From contig CAWIQJ010000005.1 of the NCBI GenBank assembly GCA_963838235.1, positions 186,001 through 250,000 of the forward strand: a DNA stretch of 64,000 nt, given 5' to 3'. This document shows positions 7,766 to 17,237 of this stretch, piece after piece (positions within the stretch are counted from its first letter, which is position 1; each line of letters opens with the position of its first letter). This DNA is from JAFECT01 sp963838235. Its GTDB lineage: Bacteria > Pseudomonadota > Alphaproteobacteria > Caulobacterales > Caulobacteraceae. The translations under genes were made by a program, and so were the position numbers. Under the pieces are notes generated by a model, which saw only the letters and a list, made by a program, of their open reading frames with translations, ran no database searches and was not told the DNA's origin.

Positions 7766-8401
7766 TTGGGACATTCAAATTCCGGCCGTACGGCCGCTGC
7801 CGCGCTCGCCGCGCTGATCTTCGTGCTGACGGCGGCCAGCCCCGCCGCGGCGCACCGGGCGTGGCCGGTCATCGGCGGTTCGGGCGATGCGTCGACCACC
7901 GTGATGTGTCCCGCCGGCGAACAGATCGTCGGCTTCGAAGGCCGCACAGGTCTGTGGATCGATCAGATCCGGCTGATGTGCGCCGCCCAGATCGACGCCG
8001 CAACCATGGGCGAGCCTCACCCGGCCGGCGATGCGCTCGGCGGCTTCGGCGGCGCGGCCAAGCGGGTGGTCTGCGGTCGCAAGTTTATGATCCACGCCAT
8101 CGGCATGATCTACACCAAGAACCAGAAGCAGGTCGTCGGCATCGACTTCAGTTGCGCCTCCATCGCGAGCGACACGGCTTCGGACATGGGCTTCGGAGGA
8201 TCGTACAACGCCTCGGAAGACCCCTGCGTCGCCACTGCCACCTGTGGGTCGGACCGGGACAAGGTGCACGAAATCTGCCCCAACGAGCGGTTCACCGGCG
8301 TCACCGCGCGCGTGGGCAAGGACGTGAACGCGCTCGGCTTCATCTGCGACGCGGTTCCGTTCCACGGCGCCGCCACGCACGCCGCCAAGCCCAAGAAATA
8401 A
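7766..8401 (+). CDS. Secreted Cys-rich protein, copy 1 of a tandem pair
   Basis: TTG start followed by a signal peptide ending ASPAAAHRAWP. The mature part is about 180 residues. It contains two CPAGEQIVGFEGRTGLWIDQ-like units (a Cys, then G-W-D-I-x2-L-x-C), other paired cysteines, and a final CPNERFTGVTARVGKDVNALGFIC. The repeated pattern C-P-x4-G-F-x-G-R-T-G-x-W-D-I suggests a disulfide-stabilised beta fold, comparable to jacalin or vitelline-outer-layer-like beta prisms. That comparison is a guess from the pattern. It precedes a clear paralogue by 28 bp and is probably co-transcribed with it. Confidence 0.7.
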   Translation: MGHSNSGRTAAAALAALIFVLTAASPAAAHRAWPVIGGSGDASTTVMCPAGEQIVGFEGRTGLWIDQIRLMCAAQIDAATMGEPHPAGDALGGFGGAAKRVVCGRKFMIHAIGMIYTKNQKQVVGIDFSCASIASDTASDMGFGGSYNASEDPCVATATCGSDRDKVHEICPNERFTGVTARVGKDVNALGFICDAVPFHGAATHAAKPKK

Positions 8402-8429
8402 GCAGCGCCGCAAACCTCAGGAGACCACC

Positions 8430-9011
8430 ATGCGAAATTCGCCGCGTTCGATCGTTTCGGTCGTTGCTTTGACCGCCGCCACGGTGTGGGCGTCGCCGAC
8501 GTTTGCGCTGCATGCCATGCCGGTTGTCGGCGATCACGGCGACAAGAGCGTGCACGCCGAATGCCCGCCCGGTCAGACCATGGTGGGCTTCTCCGGCCGC
8601 ACCGGAACCTGGGTCGACGCGATCCAACTCGTCTGTGCGCCGATCAACGGCCAGCCGGTCGCCATAGGCCCGCGCTACGGCGGCGCCGGCGGGCGCGACA
8701 CCGATAGCTTATGCCCCAAGGGCTGGCGCATGCAGAATGTGTCTTTGAACATGACCACGCATCTGGCCCGGGTCGCGGCGATCGAATACAGCTGCAAGTC
8801 ACGCAAAACCGGCGAAACCAACGACAACGTCTTCGGCGACGCCGCCTATGTATCGCGCTGCCCCGGCATCGGCGTCGGCAATTGCGACTCGACCAACAAC
8901 GAGTTCCAGCCCTGCGCCGCGGACGAGGAACCGGTCGGTTTCAACGTCAACTACGGCAAGGACGTCAATGCCTTCGGCCTCATCTGCGGCCGGGCGACCG
9001 GCACGAGGTAA
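8430..9011 (+). CDS. Secreted Cys-rich protein, copy 2 of a tandem pair
   Basis: Paralogue of the preceding gene. It has a signal peptide (VALTAATVWASPTFALHAMP) and the unit CPPGQTMVGFSGRTGTWVDA followed by IQLVC. A central CPKGWRMQNVSLNMTTHLARV and a C-terminal CAADEEPVGFNVNYGKDVNAFGLIC align with the same positions of copy 1. The ribosome-binding site is CAGGAG 9 bp before the ATG. Function is unknown. The shared spacing of cysteines argues for a common extracytoplasmic fold. Confidence 0.7.
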   Translation: MRNSPRSIVSVVALTAATVWASPTFALHAMPVVGDHGDKSVHAECPPGQTMVGFSGRTGTWVDAIQLVCAPINGQPVAIGPRYGGAGGRDTDSLCPKGWRMQNVSLNMTTHLARVAAIEYSCKSRKTGETNDNVFGDAAYVSRCPGIGVGNCDSTNNEFQPCAADEEPVGFNVNYGKDVNAFGLICGRATGTR

Positions 9012-9022
9012 GTTCTCCATTA

Positions 9023-9058
9023 TTCCGCTCATCCCCGCGAAAGCGGGGATGAGCGGAA
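9023..9058. terminator. Long perfect hairpin between convergent genes
   Basis: A 16-bp perfect stem (arms 9023-9038 and 9043-9058) closed by a GAAA loop. The core CCCCGC-GAAA-GCGGGG is a sequence seen repeatedly in proteobacterial intergenic space. It lies between the stop of the secreted-protein gene and the stop of the S9 peptidase, so it can act as a bidirectional terminator. Confidence 0.7.
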
Positions 9059-9075
9059 ATTGGGAGGCGGTGCGC

Positions 9076-11019
9076 TCAGCTTCCTAAATGCTTGTCGAAC
9101 CACCCCACGATGCGGTCCGCCAGGTCGTGCACGTGCTCCGGTTTGCGGATACCGTGGCCTTCGCCGGGGTAGATGACCAGGCTGGTCTCCACGCCCATCG
9201 CCTTTAAGCCGTGCCAGTACTCCAGCGACTGCGGCGCGGGGCATTCCACGTCGCGTTCGCCGACGTAGATGAAGGTCGGAGTGTGTGCGTTCTTGATGTA
9301 CATGATCGGCGACAGCTTTTCGTAGATCGCCGGATCGTCGTAGGCCGAGGCGCCAAAGAAGGGGATCATCCACTCGTCGATGCCGTTCTCGCCGTAGTAG
9401 CTCAGCCAGTCCGCGATGCCGGCGCCGGCGACCGCGGCGTGGAAGCGCTGCGACTGGGTCACCGTCCACATGGTCATCAGGCCGCCGTAGCTGTGGCCGT
9501 AGACGCCGAGACGGTTATCGTCGACCGGCGCGAACTTCTCCACCGCATCGACGCCCGCGAGGATGTCGCGCAGGTCGCCGCCGCCGAAGTCGCGCACATT
9601 GGCGTGGGTGAAGGCTTCGCCCTGGCCGTAGCTGCCGCGCGGGTTAGGCTGGAATACGAAATAACCGTGCTGCACCAGGTCGTTCACGGTGCCGTGCGAG
9701 ACGTAGTTGGGCGTAACCGCCGAACTCGGACCGCCGTGGATCAGCACGATCATCGGATAGGTCTTGCCGGGCGTGAGATCGCGCGGGGCGAGCAGCCAGC
9801 CCTGGACGTCCAGGCCCTCGTTCTTCCAGGTCACGCTGCGTGCGCTGACGAAGGCGGGCGCAGCGTCATTGTCGTGGGTGATCGGTTGCAGCTTGTCGAT
9901 GGGCCCGGCGAGCAGCACGGGCGCGTGCTCGAAGTCCTGCGCCTCGGTCGCGACCATGCGGCCGGACGCATCGAAGGCGAAGCGACCGTTGAAGGCGCTC
10001 GAGCCGAACGATGCCGACGCGCTCCAAAGCACCTTCTTAGGACCTTTGGCGGGGTCGAGGCTGACGAGCTCTGACTGATCACCCACCAGCACCGTCGCGT
10101 ATGCGCCGCCGCCGGTCATGCTGAGCGAGGTGAAGGTGCCCTTGAAACCTGGAGTCACGTCGACCGGATCGCCGCCCGAGATCGGAACCGACCACAGGTC
10201 GCCGCCGACCGGGCCGAAGTCGCTCATCAGGCCGCCGATAAAGATCACCGACTTGCCGTCCGCGGTGACGCGCGGATAGTTCGCCTGGGTCTTGGGCGAG
10301 GCGATCACGCGCGCTTCGCCCGACGCCGCATTGAAAGCTTCGATCTTGGCGACCCACCAGTTGTTGTCGCCGTTGCCCTTGGCCGCCGTGCCGACGAAGC
10401 CCTTGCCGTCGGGCGTCCAGCCGTACTCATAGACGAAGGTATCGGCGGGCGAGGCGAAGCGCAGGTCGCCGCCGGCGGCGGGGACGACGGCGATGCGCTG
10501 TTCGTCGTTGGTCTCGCCGATCTCGCCGGTGAGCGGGATGCCGGCCTGGGTCGCGCCGGTCAGCTTGCGCGCGCCCACCGTCGCCAGGAATGCGATCGAC
10601 CGGCCGTCCGGCGACCAGCGCGGCTGATCGCCCACGCCGTTGAAGGCCGCCACGGTGCGCGGCTTGCCGGCTTCGATGAGGATGAGCTGAGCGGCAAAAT
10701 GTGACTGGTCCACCGCCATGACGGCCAGGGTGTCGCCGCTGGGCGCCCAGGCCGGCGAGAAATAGCGGCAGGTCGGGCAGGGGTCGTAGGTCGCCAGGAC
10801 CTGGCCGTCCTTGGTCGAACGCACCACCAGGGTCGGGTGCGCGTCGCGGGTTTCATCGCCGGTCTCCACCACCTCGACGGCGGCCACGCGGTCGCCCGAC
10901 GGCGACAGGGCGAGTTCGCGGTACTGGCGGATGGTCGGCGCCGCGGGCGCGGACGCCGCAGCCATGGGTGCAGGCGCGGCTTGAGCGGCCACCGCGGCCG
11001 CCGCGAGCAAGGCGATCAT
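9076..11019 (-). CDS. S9 family (prolyl oligopeptidase/acylaminoacyl-type) peptidase
   Basis: Secreted or periplasmic serine peptidase of about 647 residues. A signal peptide (MIALLAAAAVAAQAAPAP) is followed by a WD40/beta-propeller-like half with repeated SPDG-type turns, then an alpha/beta-hydrolase domain from about residue 390. Catalytic residues are visible: Ser in LGVYGHSYGGLMTMW, Asp in VGERDVECPAPQ and His in YPGEGHGIRKPEH. ATG 11019 is preferred over a TTG at 11040 because GGGGAG lies just upstream. Confidence 0.9.
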   Translation of the reverse strand: MIALLAAAAVAAQAAPAPMAAASAPAAPTIRQYRELALSPSGDRVAAVEVVETGDETRDAHPTLVVRSTKDGQVLATYDPCPTCRYFSPAWAPSGDTLAVMAVDQSHFAAQLILIEAGKPRTVAAFNGVGDQPRWSPDGRSIAFLATVGARKLTGATQAGIPLTGEIGETNDEQRIAVVPAAGGDLRFASPADTFVYEYGWTPDGKGFVGTAAKGNGDNNWWVAKIEAFNAASGEARVIASPKTQANYPRVTADGKSVIFIGGLMSDFGPVGGDLWSVPISGGDPVDVTPGFKGTFTSLSMTGGGAYATVLVGDQSELVSLDPAKGPKKVLWSASASFGSSAFNGRFAFDASGRMVATEAQDFEHAPVLLAGPIDKLQPITHDNDAAPAFVSARSVTWKNEGLDVQGWLLAPRDLTPGKTYPMIVLIHGGPSSAVTPNYVSHGTVNDLVQHGYFVFQPNPRGSYGQGEAFTHANVRDFGGGDLRDILAGVDAVEKFAPVDDNRLGVYGHSYGGLMTMWTVTQSQRFHAAVAGAGIADWLSYYGENGIDEWMIPFFGASAYDDPAIYEKLSPIMYIKNAHTPTFIYVGERDVECPAPQSLEYWHGLKAMGVETSLVIYPGEGHGIRKPEHVHDLADRIVGWFDKHLGS

Positions 11020-11104
11020 GAGAACTCCCCGAACAGGCAATTTCGTGCGTGTCGGGTAGGGTTACGCGACCTTTGGCGCCGGGACCAGAGGCGCTGGGGG
11101 TCGC

Positions 11105-11464
11105 TTACTGCGCGCTGCCCGCGCGCGTGCTCCACAACACGCCGATCAGGCCGCCCTTGGCGACGCGCAGCAGGGCCAGGGTGACCACGGTCAGGGCGGG
11201 CAACAGGGTTGCGCAGAGCAGGACCGGGCTCCACGCGCGCATGAACGGCATCAGCACCAGGGGCGCCACGAACAGATGGCCCACGAGCAGCACCGTGAAA
11301 TAGGCGGGACCATCGTCGACGCGGTATTCGCCGGTGGCGTGGCCGCACGCCTCGCAGGCGGGACTGACCTTCAGATAGCCACGGAAGAGGCGGCCCTGGC
11401 CGCAGTTGGGACAACGGCCCTTGAGGCCGCGGGTGAAGCCGGAGCGGAAGGGACGAGGTTCCAT
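11105..11464 (-). CDS. DUF983 small zinc-ribbon membrane protein
   Basis: About 119 residues. The N-terminus has a zinc-ribbon-like pair of CxxC motifs (GRCPNCGQGRLF and SPACEACGHATG). Two or three hydrophobic helices follow (YFTVLLVGHLFVAPLVLMPF and LCATLLPALTVVTLALL). This is the DUF983 architecture, of unknown role and sometimes found near cytochrome oxidase genes. ATG 11464 is chosen; an in-frame ATG at 11497 would add 11 residues. Confidence 0.8.
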   Translation of the reverse strand: MEPRPFRSGFTRGLKGRCPNCGQGRLFRGYLKVSPACEACGHATGEYRVDDGPAYFTVLLVGHLFVAPLVLMPFMRAWSPVLLCATLLPALTVVTLALLRVAKGGLIGVLWSTRAGSAQ

Positions 11465-11516
11465 GGCGCCGACATAGGCGCTTCGTCGTGAATTCACCAG
11501 AGGGTGAATTGGTGCG

Positions 11517-12101
11517 TCAGGCGGGCTTGCCGAGCACCAGGCTCACGGCCAGGTCGGCGACCTCGTCGGGACTGAACGGACCGGCCGGGTCGAACCAGGT
11601 GTGGGTCCAGTTGATCATGCCGAAATAGAGCATGGTCAGCGGCCGCTTCGCGCGCGGGGTGGCGAGGTCGGGACGCAGCTGGGCGACCAGCGCCTCGACC
11701 GCCTCGATCAGGCGGCGCTGGCGACGCACGATGATGTCCCTGCGGGCCGGCGGCAGCTGATCGAGGTCGTTGAGCAGCACCTTGTGCCGGTCCTGGGCGC
11801 CGACATAGAGGCCCATGAAACGATGGGTCAGGTCGCGCAGCTTGCGCTCGGGCGCGGCGTTCGAACTCGCCACCGTCTCCACCGCGCCGGTCAGCCCCAG
11901 CAGGTGGGACTCCATCACCTCGAACAGGATGTCCTCCTTCGAGGGGTAGTAGTGATAGATCAGCGACTTGGAGAGCTCGCACGCCTCCGCCAGGTCGGCC
12001 ACCGACGCCGACGCATAGCCACGCCGGGCGAACAGGCCCGCGGCCTTGGCCACGATCGCTTCGCGCCGCTGCTCATAGTCGGCCGCCTGTTTGCGGGCCA
12101 T
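11517..12101 (-). CDS. TetR family transcriptional regulator (candidate paa/2-oxoacid regulator)
   Basis: A 194-residue TetR repressor. The N-terminal HTH spans EAIVAKAAGLFARRGYASAS through CELSKSLIYHYYPSKEDIL; the C-terminal ligand domain includes MGLYVGAQDRHKVLLNDLDQ. It is divergent from the 2-oxoacid dehydrogenase genes, with a strong operator at 12146-12171 between them, so autoregulation is expected. Near-identical operators lie upstream of paaZ/paaK and paaA. It is the only TetR gene in the window, which makes it a good candidate for a PaaR-like regulator sensing an acyl- or aryl-CoA. The ligand is inferred. Confidence 0.85.
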   Translation of the reverse strand: MARKQAADYEQRREAIVAKAAGLFARRGYASASVADLAEACELSKSLIYHYYPSKEDILFEVMESHLLGLTGAVETVASSNAAPERKLRDLTHRFMGLYVGAQDRHKVLLNDLDQLPPARRDIIVRRQRRLIEAVEALVAQLRPDLATPRAKRPLTMLYFGMINWTHTWFDPAGPFSPDEVADLAVSLVLGKPA

Positions 12102-12145
12102 GGTGTCATCCAGAATCGCTTGTCGTTCCGAAGACTAGCTTGCCA

Positions 12146-12171
12146 ATTAATCGACCAAACGGTCTATTAAT
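12146..12171. promoter_or_regulatory. TetR-type operator, site 1 (tetR / 2-oxoacid dehydrogenase)
   Basis: Arms of 11 bp around a 4-bp spacer: ATTAATCGACC, AAAC, GGTCTATTAAT. Ten of the eleven positions are symmetric. It lies 25 bp upstream of the E1 ATG and 45 bp upstream of the tetR start. The geometry is identical at 35324-35349 and largely conserved at 27659-27684. Confidence 0.8.
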
Positions 12172-12195
12172 CGGCATTAGCCGGAGTAACCCCCC

Positions 12196-14286
12196 ATGGC
12201 TTCCGTCGCGTCCGCCGACGAGCGCGTTGCGTCCAACAGTCCCGATCCCGACTTCGACTGGCGTCGCGTCGCCTGGTGCGTGCAGCTGTCGCGCGCGATG
12301 GACGCGCTCGAAGAAGGCACGCTCGTTCCGGAGCGGAAGATTCTCTACCAGTTCAGCGCGCGCGGCCACGACCTGGCGCAGGTGTTGCTGGGGTCGAAAC
12401 TCACCGACCGCAACGACGCGGCGTGCGGCTATTACCGCTCGCGGCCGATGCTGCTGGCGCTCGGCGTCGAACCGGCGGACGCGATCGGCTCGAACATGAT
12501 GAAGGCCGGCGGTTATTCCGACGGGCGCGACATTGGGGTGGTGTTCAACTATCCCAATCCGTCGGGCGCCTCGGCGTTGCCCATGTGCGGCGGGGTCGGC
12601 GCGCAGTACACACCCACCGCCGGCTGGGCTCAGGCGGCGGAATACCGGCGCACGGTGCTAAACGATCCGGCGTGGCGCGACGCCATCGGCGTGGTGTTGG
12701 GCGGCGACGCGTCGGTGGCGACCAACGGCTTCTGGTCGGCGCTGACCATCGCCACGACCTTGAAGCTGCCGATGCTGTTCTACATCGAGGACAACGGCTT
12801 CGGCATCTCGGTTCCCTCGACGCTGCAGACGCCCGGCGCCGACATCGCGGCCAATCTGAAGAGTTTCAAGAACCTCGAGGTGCTGTCCGGCGACGGGACC
12901 GAGCCGCACGAGGCCGCGCGCCTGATCAAACAGGCGATGGCGCATGTGCGCGGTCGCCGGGGACCGGTGCTGCTCAGGCTTACCGTGCCCCGATTACAGG
13001 GCCATTCGGCCCAGGACACCCAGACCTATAAGTCCGCCGAGCTGGTGGCGTCGGAGTGGGCGCGCGATCCGTTGCCGAAACTGCGCGACTATCTGGTGCC
13101 CGCGCTGATGGAAGCGGCGGAGTGGGACGCCATCGCCGCCGACGCCAAGGCGGTGCTCGACGAAGCGCTTGCTCGCGCCGAGCGTCGCGACCTGCCCGAT
13201 CCCTCGACCGTCACCGACGGCGTGTTCGACGAAGGCGCCCTGCAGGGCCAGGGCGGACTGTGGGCGGAAGGCTATCGTCCGCCGCCGTCGACCGATCAAC
13301 CCGTCACGGCGGGCCAGCGGATCAACATGGTCACCGCCATCCGCCGCACGCTCGAGCACGAGCTCGAGGTCAATCCCAAGGTCGTGCTGTTCGGCGAGGA
13401 CATCGGGCCCAAGGGTGGGGTGCACGCGGTGACACTGGGCCTGCAGGAAAAGTTCGGCGTCGAGCGCGTGTTCGACACCTCGCTGTCGGAAGAGGGCATC
13501 GTCGGCCGCGCGGTCGGCATGGCGCTCGCCGGCCTGATGCCGGTGCCCGAGATCCAGTTCCGCAAATACGCCGATCCCGCCGCCGAACAGATCAACGACT
13601 GCGGCACCATGCGCTGGCGCACCAACAACCGCTTCGCCGCACCGATGGTGATGCGGATTCCGGTGGGCTATTTCAAATGCGGCGATCCCTGGCACAGCCA
13701 GACTGACGAGGTGCGCTTCGTCCACGCGCCCGGCTGGAAGGTCGCCAGTCCCTCCAACGCCGCCGATGCGGTGGGCCTGCTCAGGGCCGGCCTGCGCGGC
13801 AATGACCCGGTGGTCTTCCTCGAACCGCGCGCCATGCTTGACGCGGCGTGGGCGCGTAGGCCCTATCCGGGCGACGACTATGTGCTCGAGTTCGGGCGGG
13901 GAACCATTACGCGGGCCGGCGATCAGGTCACCATCGTGACCTGGGGCGCCATGGTCGAGCGTTGCGAAGCCGCCGCTGAAGCCTCGGGCAAGTCGGTGGA
14001 GGTTATCGACCTGCGCACGCTGATGCCCTGGGACAAGCAAATGGTGCTGGATTCGGTGGCCAAGACGCGGCGCTGCCTGATCGTACACGAGGACCTGCGT
14101 ACCGGCGGCATGGGCGCCGAGATCGCGGCTGTCGTCGCCGACGAGGGATTCTTGGACCTCGATGCGCCGGTCATGCGCCTGACCATGCCCGACGTGCCGA
14201 GCCCGCACAGTCCGCTGCTGCTCGAGGCGGTGATCCCGTCGGCCGAGTTGATCGGCCGCAAGCTCGAGGAGCTGACCGACTTCTGA
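12196..14286 (+). CDS. 2-oxoacid dehydrogenase E1, fused alpha and beta subunits
   Basis: Thiamine-diphosphate E1 component of a branched-chain/aryl 2-oxoacid dehydrogenase complex, 696 residues. The alpha half (about 1-340) carries the ThDP motif as GGDASVATN through FYIEDNGFG near residues 168-202. The beta half (about 375-696) has VLFGEDIGPKGGVHAVT and FDTSLSEEGIVGRAVGMALAG. Fusion of alpha and beta on one chain is found in several 2-oxoisovalerate-type enzymes. E2 follows with a TGATG overlap; no E3 gene is in view. Phenylpyruvate is a possible substrate given the shared operator with paa genes, but branched-chain 2-oxo acids are equally plausible from sequence. Confidence 0.85.
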   Translation: MASVASADERVASNSPDPDFDWRRVAWCVQLSRAMDALEEGTLVPERKILYQFSARGHDLAQVLLGSKLTDRNDAACGYYRSRPMLLALGVEPADAIGSNMMKAGGYSDGRDIGVVFNYPNPSGASALPMCGGVGAQYTPTAGWAQAAEYRRTVLNDPAWRDAIGVVLGGDASVATNGFWSALTIATTLKLPMLFYIEDNGFGISVPSTLQTPGADIAANLKSFKNLEVLSGDGTEPHEAARLIKQAMAHVRGRRGPVLLRLTVPRLQGHSAQDTQTYKSAELVASEWARDPLPKLRDYLVPALMEAAEWDAIAADAKAVLDEALARAERRDLPDPSTVTDGVFDEGALQGQGGLWAEGYRPPPSTDQPVTAGQRINMVTAIRRTLEHELEVNPKVVLFGEDIGPKGGVHAVTLGLQEKFGVERVFDTSLSEEGIVGRAVGMALAGLMPVPEIQFRKYADPAAEQINDCGTMRWRTNNRFAAPMVMRIPVGYFKCGDPWHSQTDEVRFVHAPGWKVASPSNAADAVGLLRAGLRGNDPVVFLEPRAMLDAAWARRPYPGDDYVLEFGRGTITRAGDQVTIVTWGAMVERCEAAAEASGKSVEVIDLRTLMPWDKQMVLDSVAKTRRCLIVHEDLRTGGMGAEIAAVVADEGFLDLDAPVMRLTMPDVPSPHSPLLLEAVIPSAELIGRKLEELTDF

Positions 14287-15539
14287 TGACCGTCCTTTCC
14301 GAAATCCGCGCGCCCATCGAACAGGAAGGCACTAAGGCCGTCGTGCGCAAATGGCTGAAGGCCGTGGGCCAGGCGGTGCGCGCCGACGAAGCGGTGGTCG
14401 AACTCGAGACCGACAAGGTTGCGGTCGAGGTGGCCGCGGAGACCGACGGCGTGCTGACGGAGATCGTGGTCGCGGCGGGCGCCGACGCCGCGCCCGGCGC
14501 CCTGCTCGGCCGGCTCGAGCCGATCGGCGTGGCACGGCCGGCCCACGCGCCGAAGCCCGAATCCCAACTCGCGGCGGCGCAGGACAAGCTCGGCTGGCCG
14601 ATGCGCCCGCCGCGCCGGCGCATGGCCGCCTTCGATCCGGACCTGAAGCTGTCTCCGTCGGTGCGGCGGCTGCTGTCGGAAGCCGATATCGATCCGACCG
14701 GCCTGAAGGGCAGCGGCCGCGACGGCCGCCTGACCCGCCAGGACATCGAGAACGAGCTCCATCGCCGCGGGAAGAGCGCCGCCGCCGCACCCGCTCCCGC
14801 CGAAGCCCGCGTCGAAGCGCCCGGCCCTGGCCGCTCCGGCGCCGCTGGCGTTCACGCGATCGCGCACGACAGCATGCGCCGTCGCATCGCCGAACACATG
14901 GTCCAGTCGGTCTCCACCGCGCCGCACGTGACCGCGGTGTTCGAGGCGGACTTCACCGCCGTCGCCGCGCACCGCGCCCGGTCCAAGTCCGACTTCGAGC
15001 GGCGCGGGACCAAGCTGACCTACACCGCCTATCTGGTCGCCGCGGCGGCCCAGGCGATGCAGGCCGCGCCGACCGTGAACAGCCGCTGGTTCGAGGACCG
15101 GCTCGAGGTCTACGACGACGCGAACATCGGCGTCGGCACGGCGCTCGGCGACAAGGGCCTGGTGGTGCCCGTGATCCGCCGCGCCCAGACCCTCTCGCTG
15201 TTCGAAATCGCCCAGCGCCTGCAGGACCTCACCGAACGCGCCCGCGCCGACAAGCTGGCGCCCGCCGATGTGCGCGACGGCACCTTCTCGATCTCGAACC
15301 ACGGGGTCTCCGGTTCGCTGATCGCGGCCCCCATCATCATCGCCCAGCCCCAGTCGGCGATCCTGGGGGTGGGCAAGCTCGAGAAACGGGTGGTGGTGCG
15401 CGAGGTCGCCGGCGCCGACGTGATCCAGGTCCGGCCGATGGCCTACGTTTCCCTGACCATCGACCACCGGGTAGTGGACGCCCACCAGACCAACGCCTGG
15501 CTCACCCGCTTCGTCGAGGTCGTGGAAAGCTGGCGGTGA
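14286..15539 (+). CDS. 2-oxoacid dehydrogenase E2 (dihydrolipoamide acyltransferase)
   Basis: Three domains are visible in 417 residues. An N-terminal lipoyl domain has the lipoylated lysine in VVELETDKVAVEVAA (about residue 43). The peripheral subunit-binding domain is SPSVRRLLSEADIDPTGLKG (about 120-140). The C-terminal catalytic domain carries SISNHGVSGSLIAAPII and the His-Asp pair in TIDHRVVDAHQTNAWL near residue 392. The common HHxxxDG motif appears here as DHRVVDA, as in many branched-chain E2s. It is translationally coupled to E1. Confidence 0.88.
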   Translation: MTVLSEIRAPIEQEGTKAVVRKWLKAVGQAVRADEAVVELETDKVAVEVAAETDGVLTEIVVAAGADAAPGALLGRLEPIGVARPAHAPKPESQLAAAQDKLGWPMRPPRRRMAAFDPDLKLSPSVRRLLSEADIDPTGLKGSGRDGRLTRQDIENELHRRGKSAAAAPAPAEARVEAPGPGRSGAAGVHAIAHDSMRRRIAEHMVQSVSTAPHVTAVFEADFTAVAAHRARSKSDFERRGTKLTYTAYLVAAAAQAMQAAPTVNSRWFEDRLEVYDDANIGVGTALGDKGLVVPVIRRAQTLSLFEIAQRLQDLTERARADKLAPADVRDGTFSISNHGVSGSLIAAPIIIAQPQSAILGVGKLEKRVVVREVAGADVIQVRPMAYVSLTIDHRVVDAHQTNAWLTRFVEVVESWR

Positions 15540-15621
15540 GACCTCATGTCGCCGGTCGCGTGTGGTTTTCGTGTTCCAGGCGAAATAGTTTCGGCCTTGC
15601 GGTACCACAGAAAGATCGGTT

Positions 15622-15643
15622 TTCGCCGAACCTGATCGGCGAA
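15622..15643. terminator. Hairpin downstream of the E2 gene
   Basis: A 7-bp perfect stem, TTCGCCG and CGGCGAA, with an 8-nt loop about 80 bp after the E2 stop. It is a plausible but weak terminator without a strong T-run. The rest of 15540-16018 holds no gene I can support and probably contains the promoter of the S53 peptidase gene. Confidence 0.4.
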
Positions 15644-16018
15644 TGACCTTGCGCGACTCGTACATTTGCCGCACATTTTCTCCCGATGGGAGCGGCGTTG
15701 GAGGGTCCGACGCTTCCGCTCGGATGAAACAGGTGAAACCTGCCTGTTCGCTCGATGCGGGAATTGTGGCGGGAGCCTGACAGGCCGGGCCGGAACGCCT
15801 TCTTGACAAGGCGTTAACCAAGTCCAATGCTGGTCCCAACTAAACTGGGCTGACAAATAACTCGCGCGCGACGCGAGGGCCCGGTGATCGGAGGGGGTTC
15901 CGTTTAGTCTTGTCGGTGATTTGTGGAGTCTTGAAGATTCACCAAGGATCTTCACACGAAGACAACACAGGTGGCCGAGCTATCTCTTGAGTCCAACTCA
16001 CTGCAGCAGGAAGGTGAC

Positions 16019-17237
16019 ATGTACAGGATGCTAACCACGGCGGTTTTCTCCGCCGCTATCGCGCTTGGGGGAGCGACTGTCGCCTCTGCCCAGACCGTGG
16101 CCCACCCCGTCCATCTCGACGGCAAGGTCTATGACGTCGCCGTCTGCGGCGACACCGTGGCTGCGGGCATGGCGCGCTGCCACGCTCACGCGGTGACCAA
16201 CTCGAAGGGCAACTTCGTCGCATCGCCCTTGCCGAACACCACGCCGGGCGGCTTCGCCCCGGCGGACCTCCGTGCGGCCTACAACACCAGCGCCAGCGGC
16301 GGCAGCGGCGTGACCGTCGCGATCGTCGACGCCTTCGGCTACAACAACGCTGAAGCCGACCTCGGGGTCTATCGCGCGCAATACAGCATTCCGGCCTGCA
16401 CCACGGCCAATGGCTGCTTCAGGAAGGTCAACCAGAACGGCCGTGCGGGTCCCTATCCCGCTCAGGAACTCCGGGTGGGCGGACGAGACCGCGCTCGACC
16501 TCGACATGGTCAGCGCCATGTGCCCGAACTGCCACATCCTGCTGGTCGAAGCGAACAACGACAACAACGGTAACCTGGCGGCCTCGGTGAACACCGCGGT
16601 CAGCATGGGCGCCCTCGTCGTGTCGAACAGCTACGGCGGCGGCGAAGGCGGCACCACCGGCACTGAACCGGCCTACGACCATACGGGCGTCGCCATCACG
16701 GCGAGCACCGGCGACGAAGGCTTCGGCGCGCAGTTCCCGGCGACGGCGCCGCACGTGATCGCCGTCGGCGGCACGCACCTGGTCAAGGACGGCTCGACCC
16801 GCGGCTGGACTGAAACCGCGTGGGGCGGCGGCGGCAGCGGCTGCTCCGCCGTCTATGCGAAACCGGCCTGGCAGACGGCGTCACCGACTCGCTCTGCACC
16901 AATCGTATGGAAGCCGACGTCTCGGCCGTCGCCGACCCGAACACCGGCGTCGCCGTCTTCGGCCCGACGAACTTCGGTTTCCACTCGGCGTGGCTCGTCT
17001 TCGGCGGCACCAGCGTTGCGGCGCCACTGGTCGGCGGCATGATCGGCTCAGCCGGCAATTTCGAGCGGCGAAGGCGCTGAGCTGACCTACGAAGTTTGGG
17101 GCGGCAGCCACGCCACGCTGAACGACGTGACCTCGGGCCACAACGGCTCGTGCGGCGGCACCTACTTCTGCACCGCCGGCACGGGCTACGACGGCCCGAC
17201 CGGCCTCGGCACGCCGAACGGCACCACGGCCTTCTAA
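16019..17237 (+). pseudogene. S53 family (sedolisin-type) peptidase, three frame breaks
   Basis: A secreted serine-carboxyl peptidase read across frames. The signal peptide (TTAVFSAAIALGGATVASAQ) starts at ATG 16019 behind AGGAAGG. The catalytic Glu and Asp lie in WADETALDLDMVSAMCPNCH and the Ser in VFGGTSVAAPLVGG. The C-terminal end is TGYDGPTGLGTPNGTTAF. Breaks lie near 16465, 16885 and 17065. Dropping one G at the first and restoring one G at the second recovers smooth family sequence, so these look like read errors. The N-terminus lacks a long propeptide; the remaining protein is about 405 residues. Two secretins follow directly. Confidence 0.75.

Noticed and set aside
13923..15839. 638-residue open frame on the minus strand
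   Set aside because: It is antisense to the clear E1/E2 genes, low-complexity (His, Gly, Arg, Val rich) and without any family motif. Such shadows are expected at this GC content.
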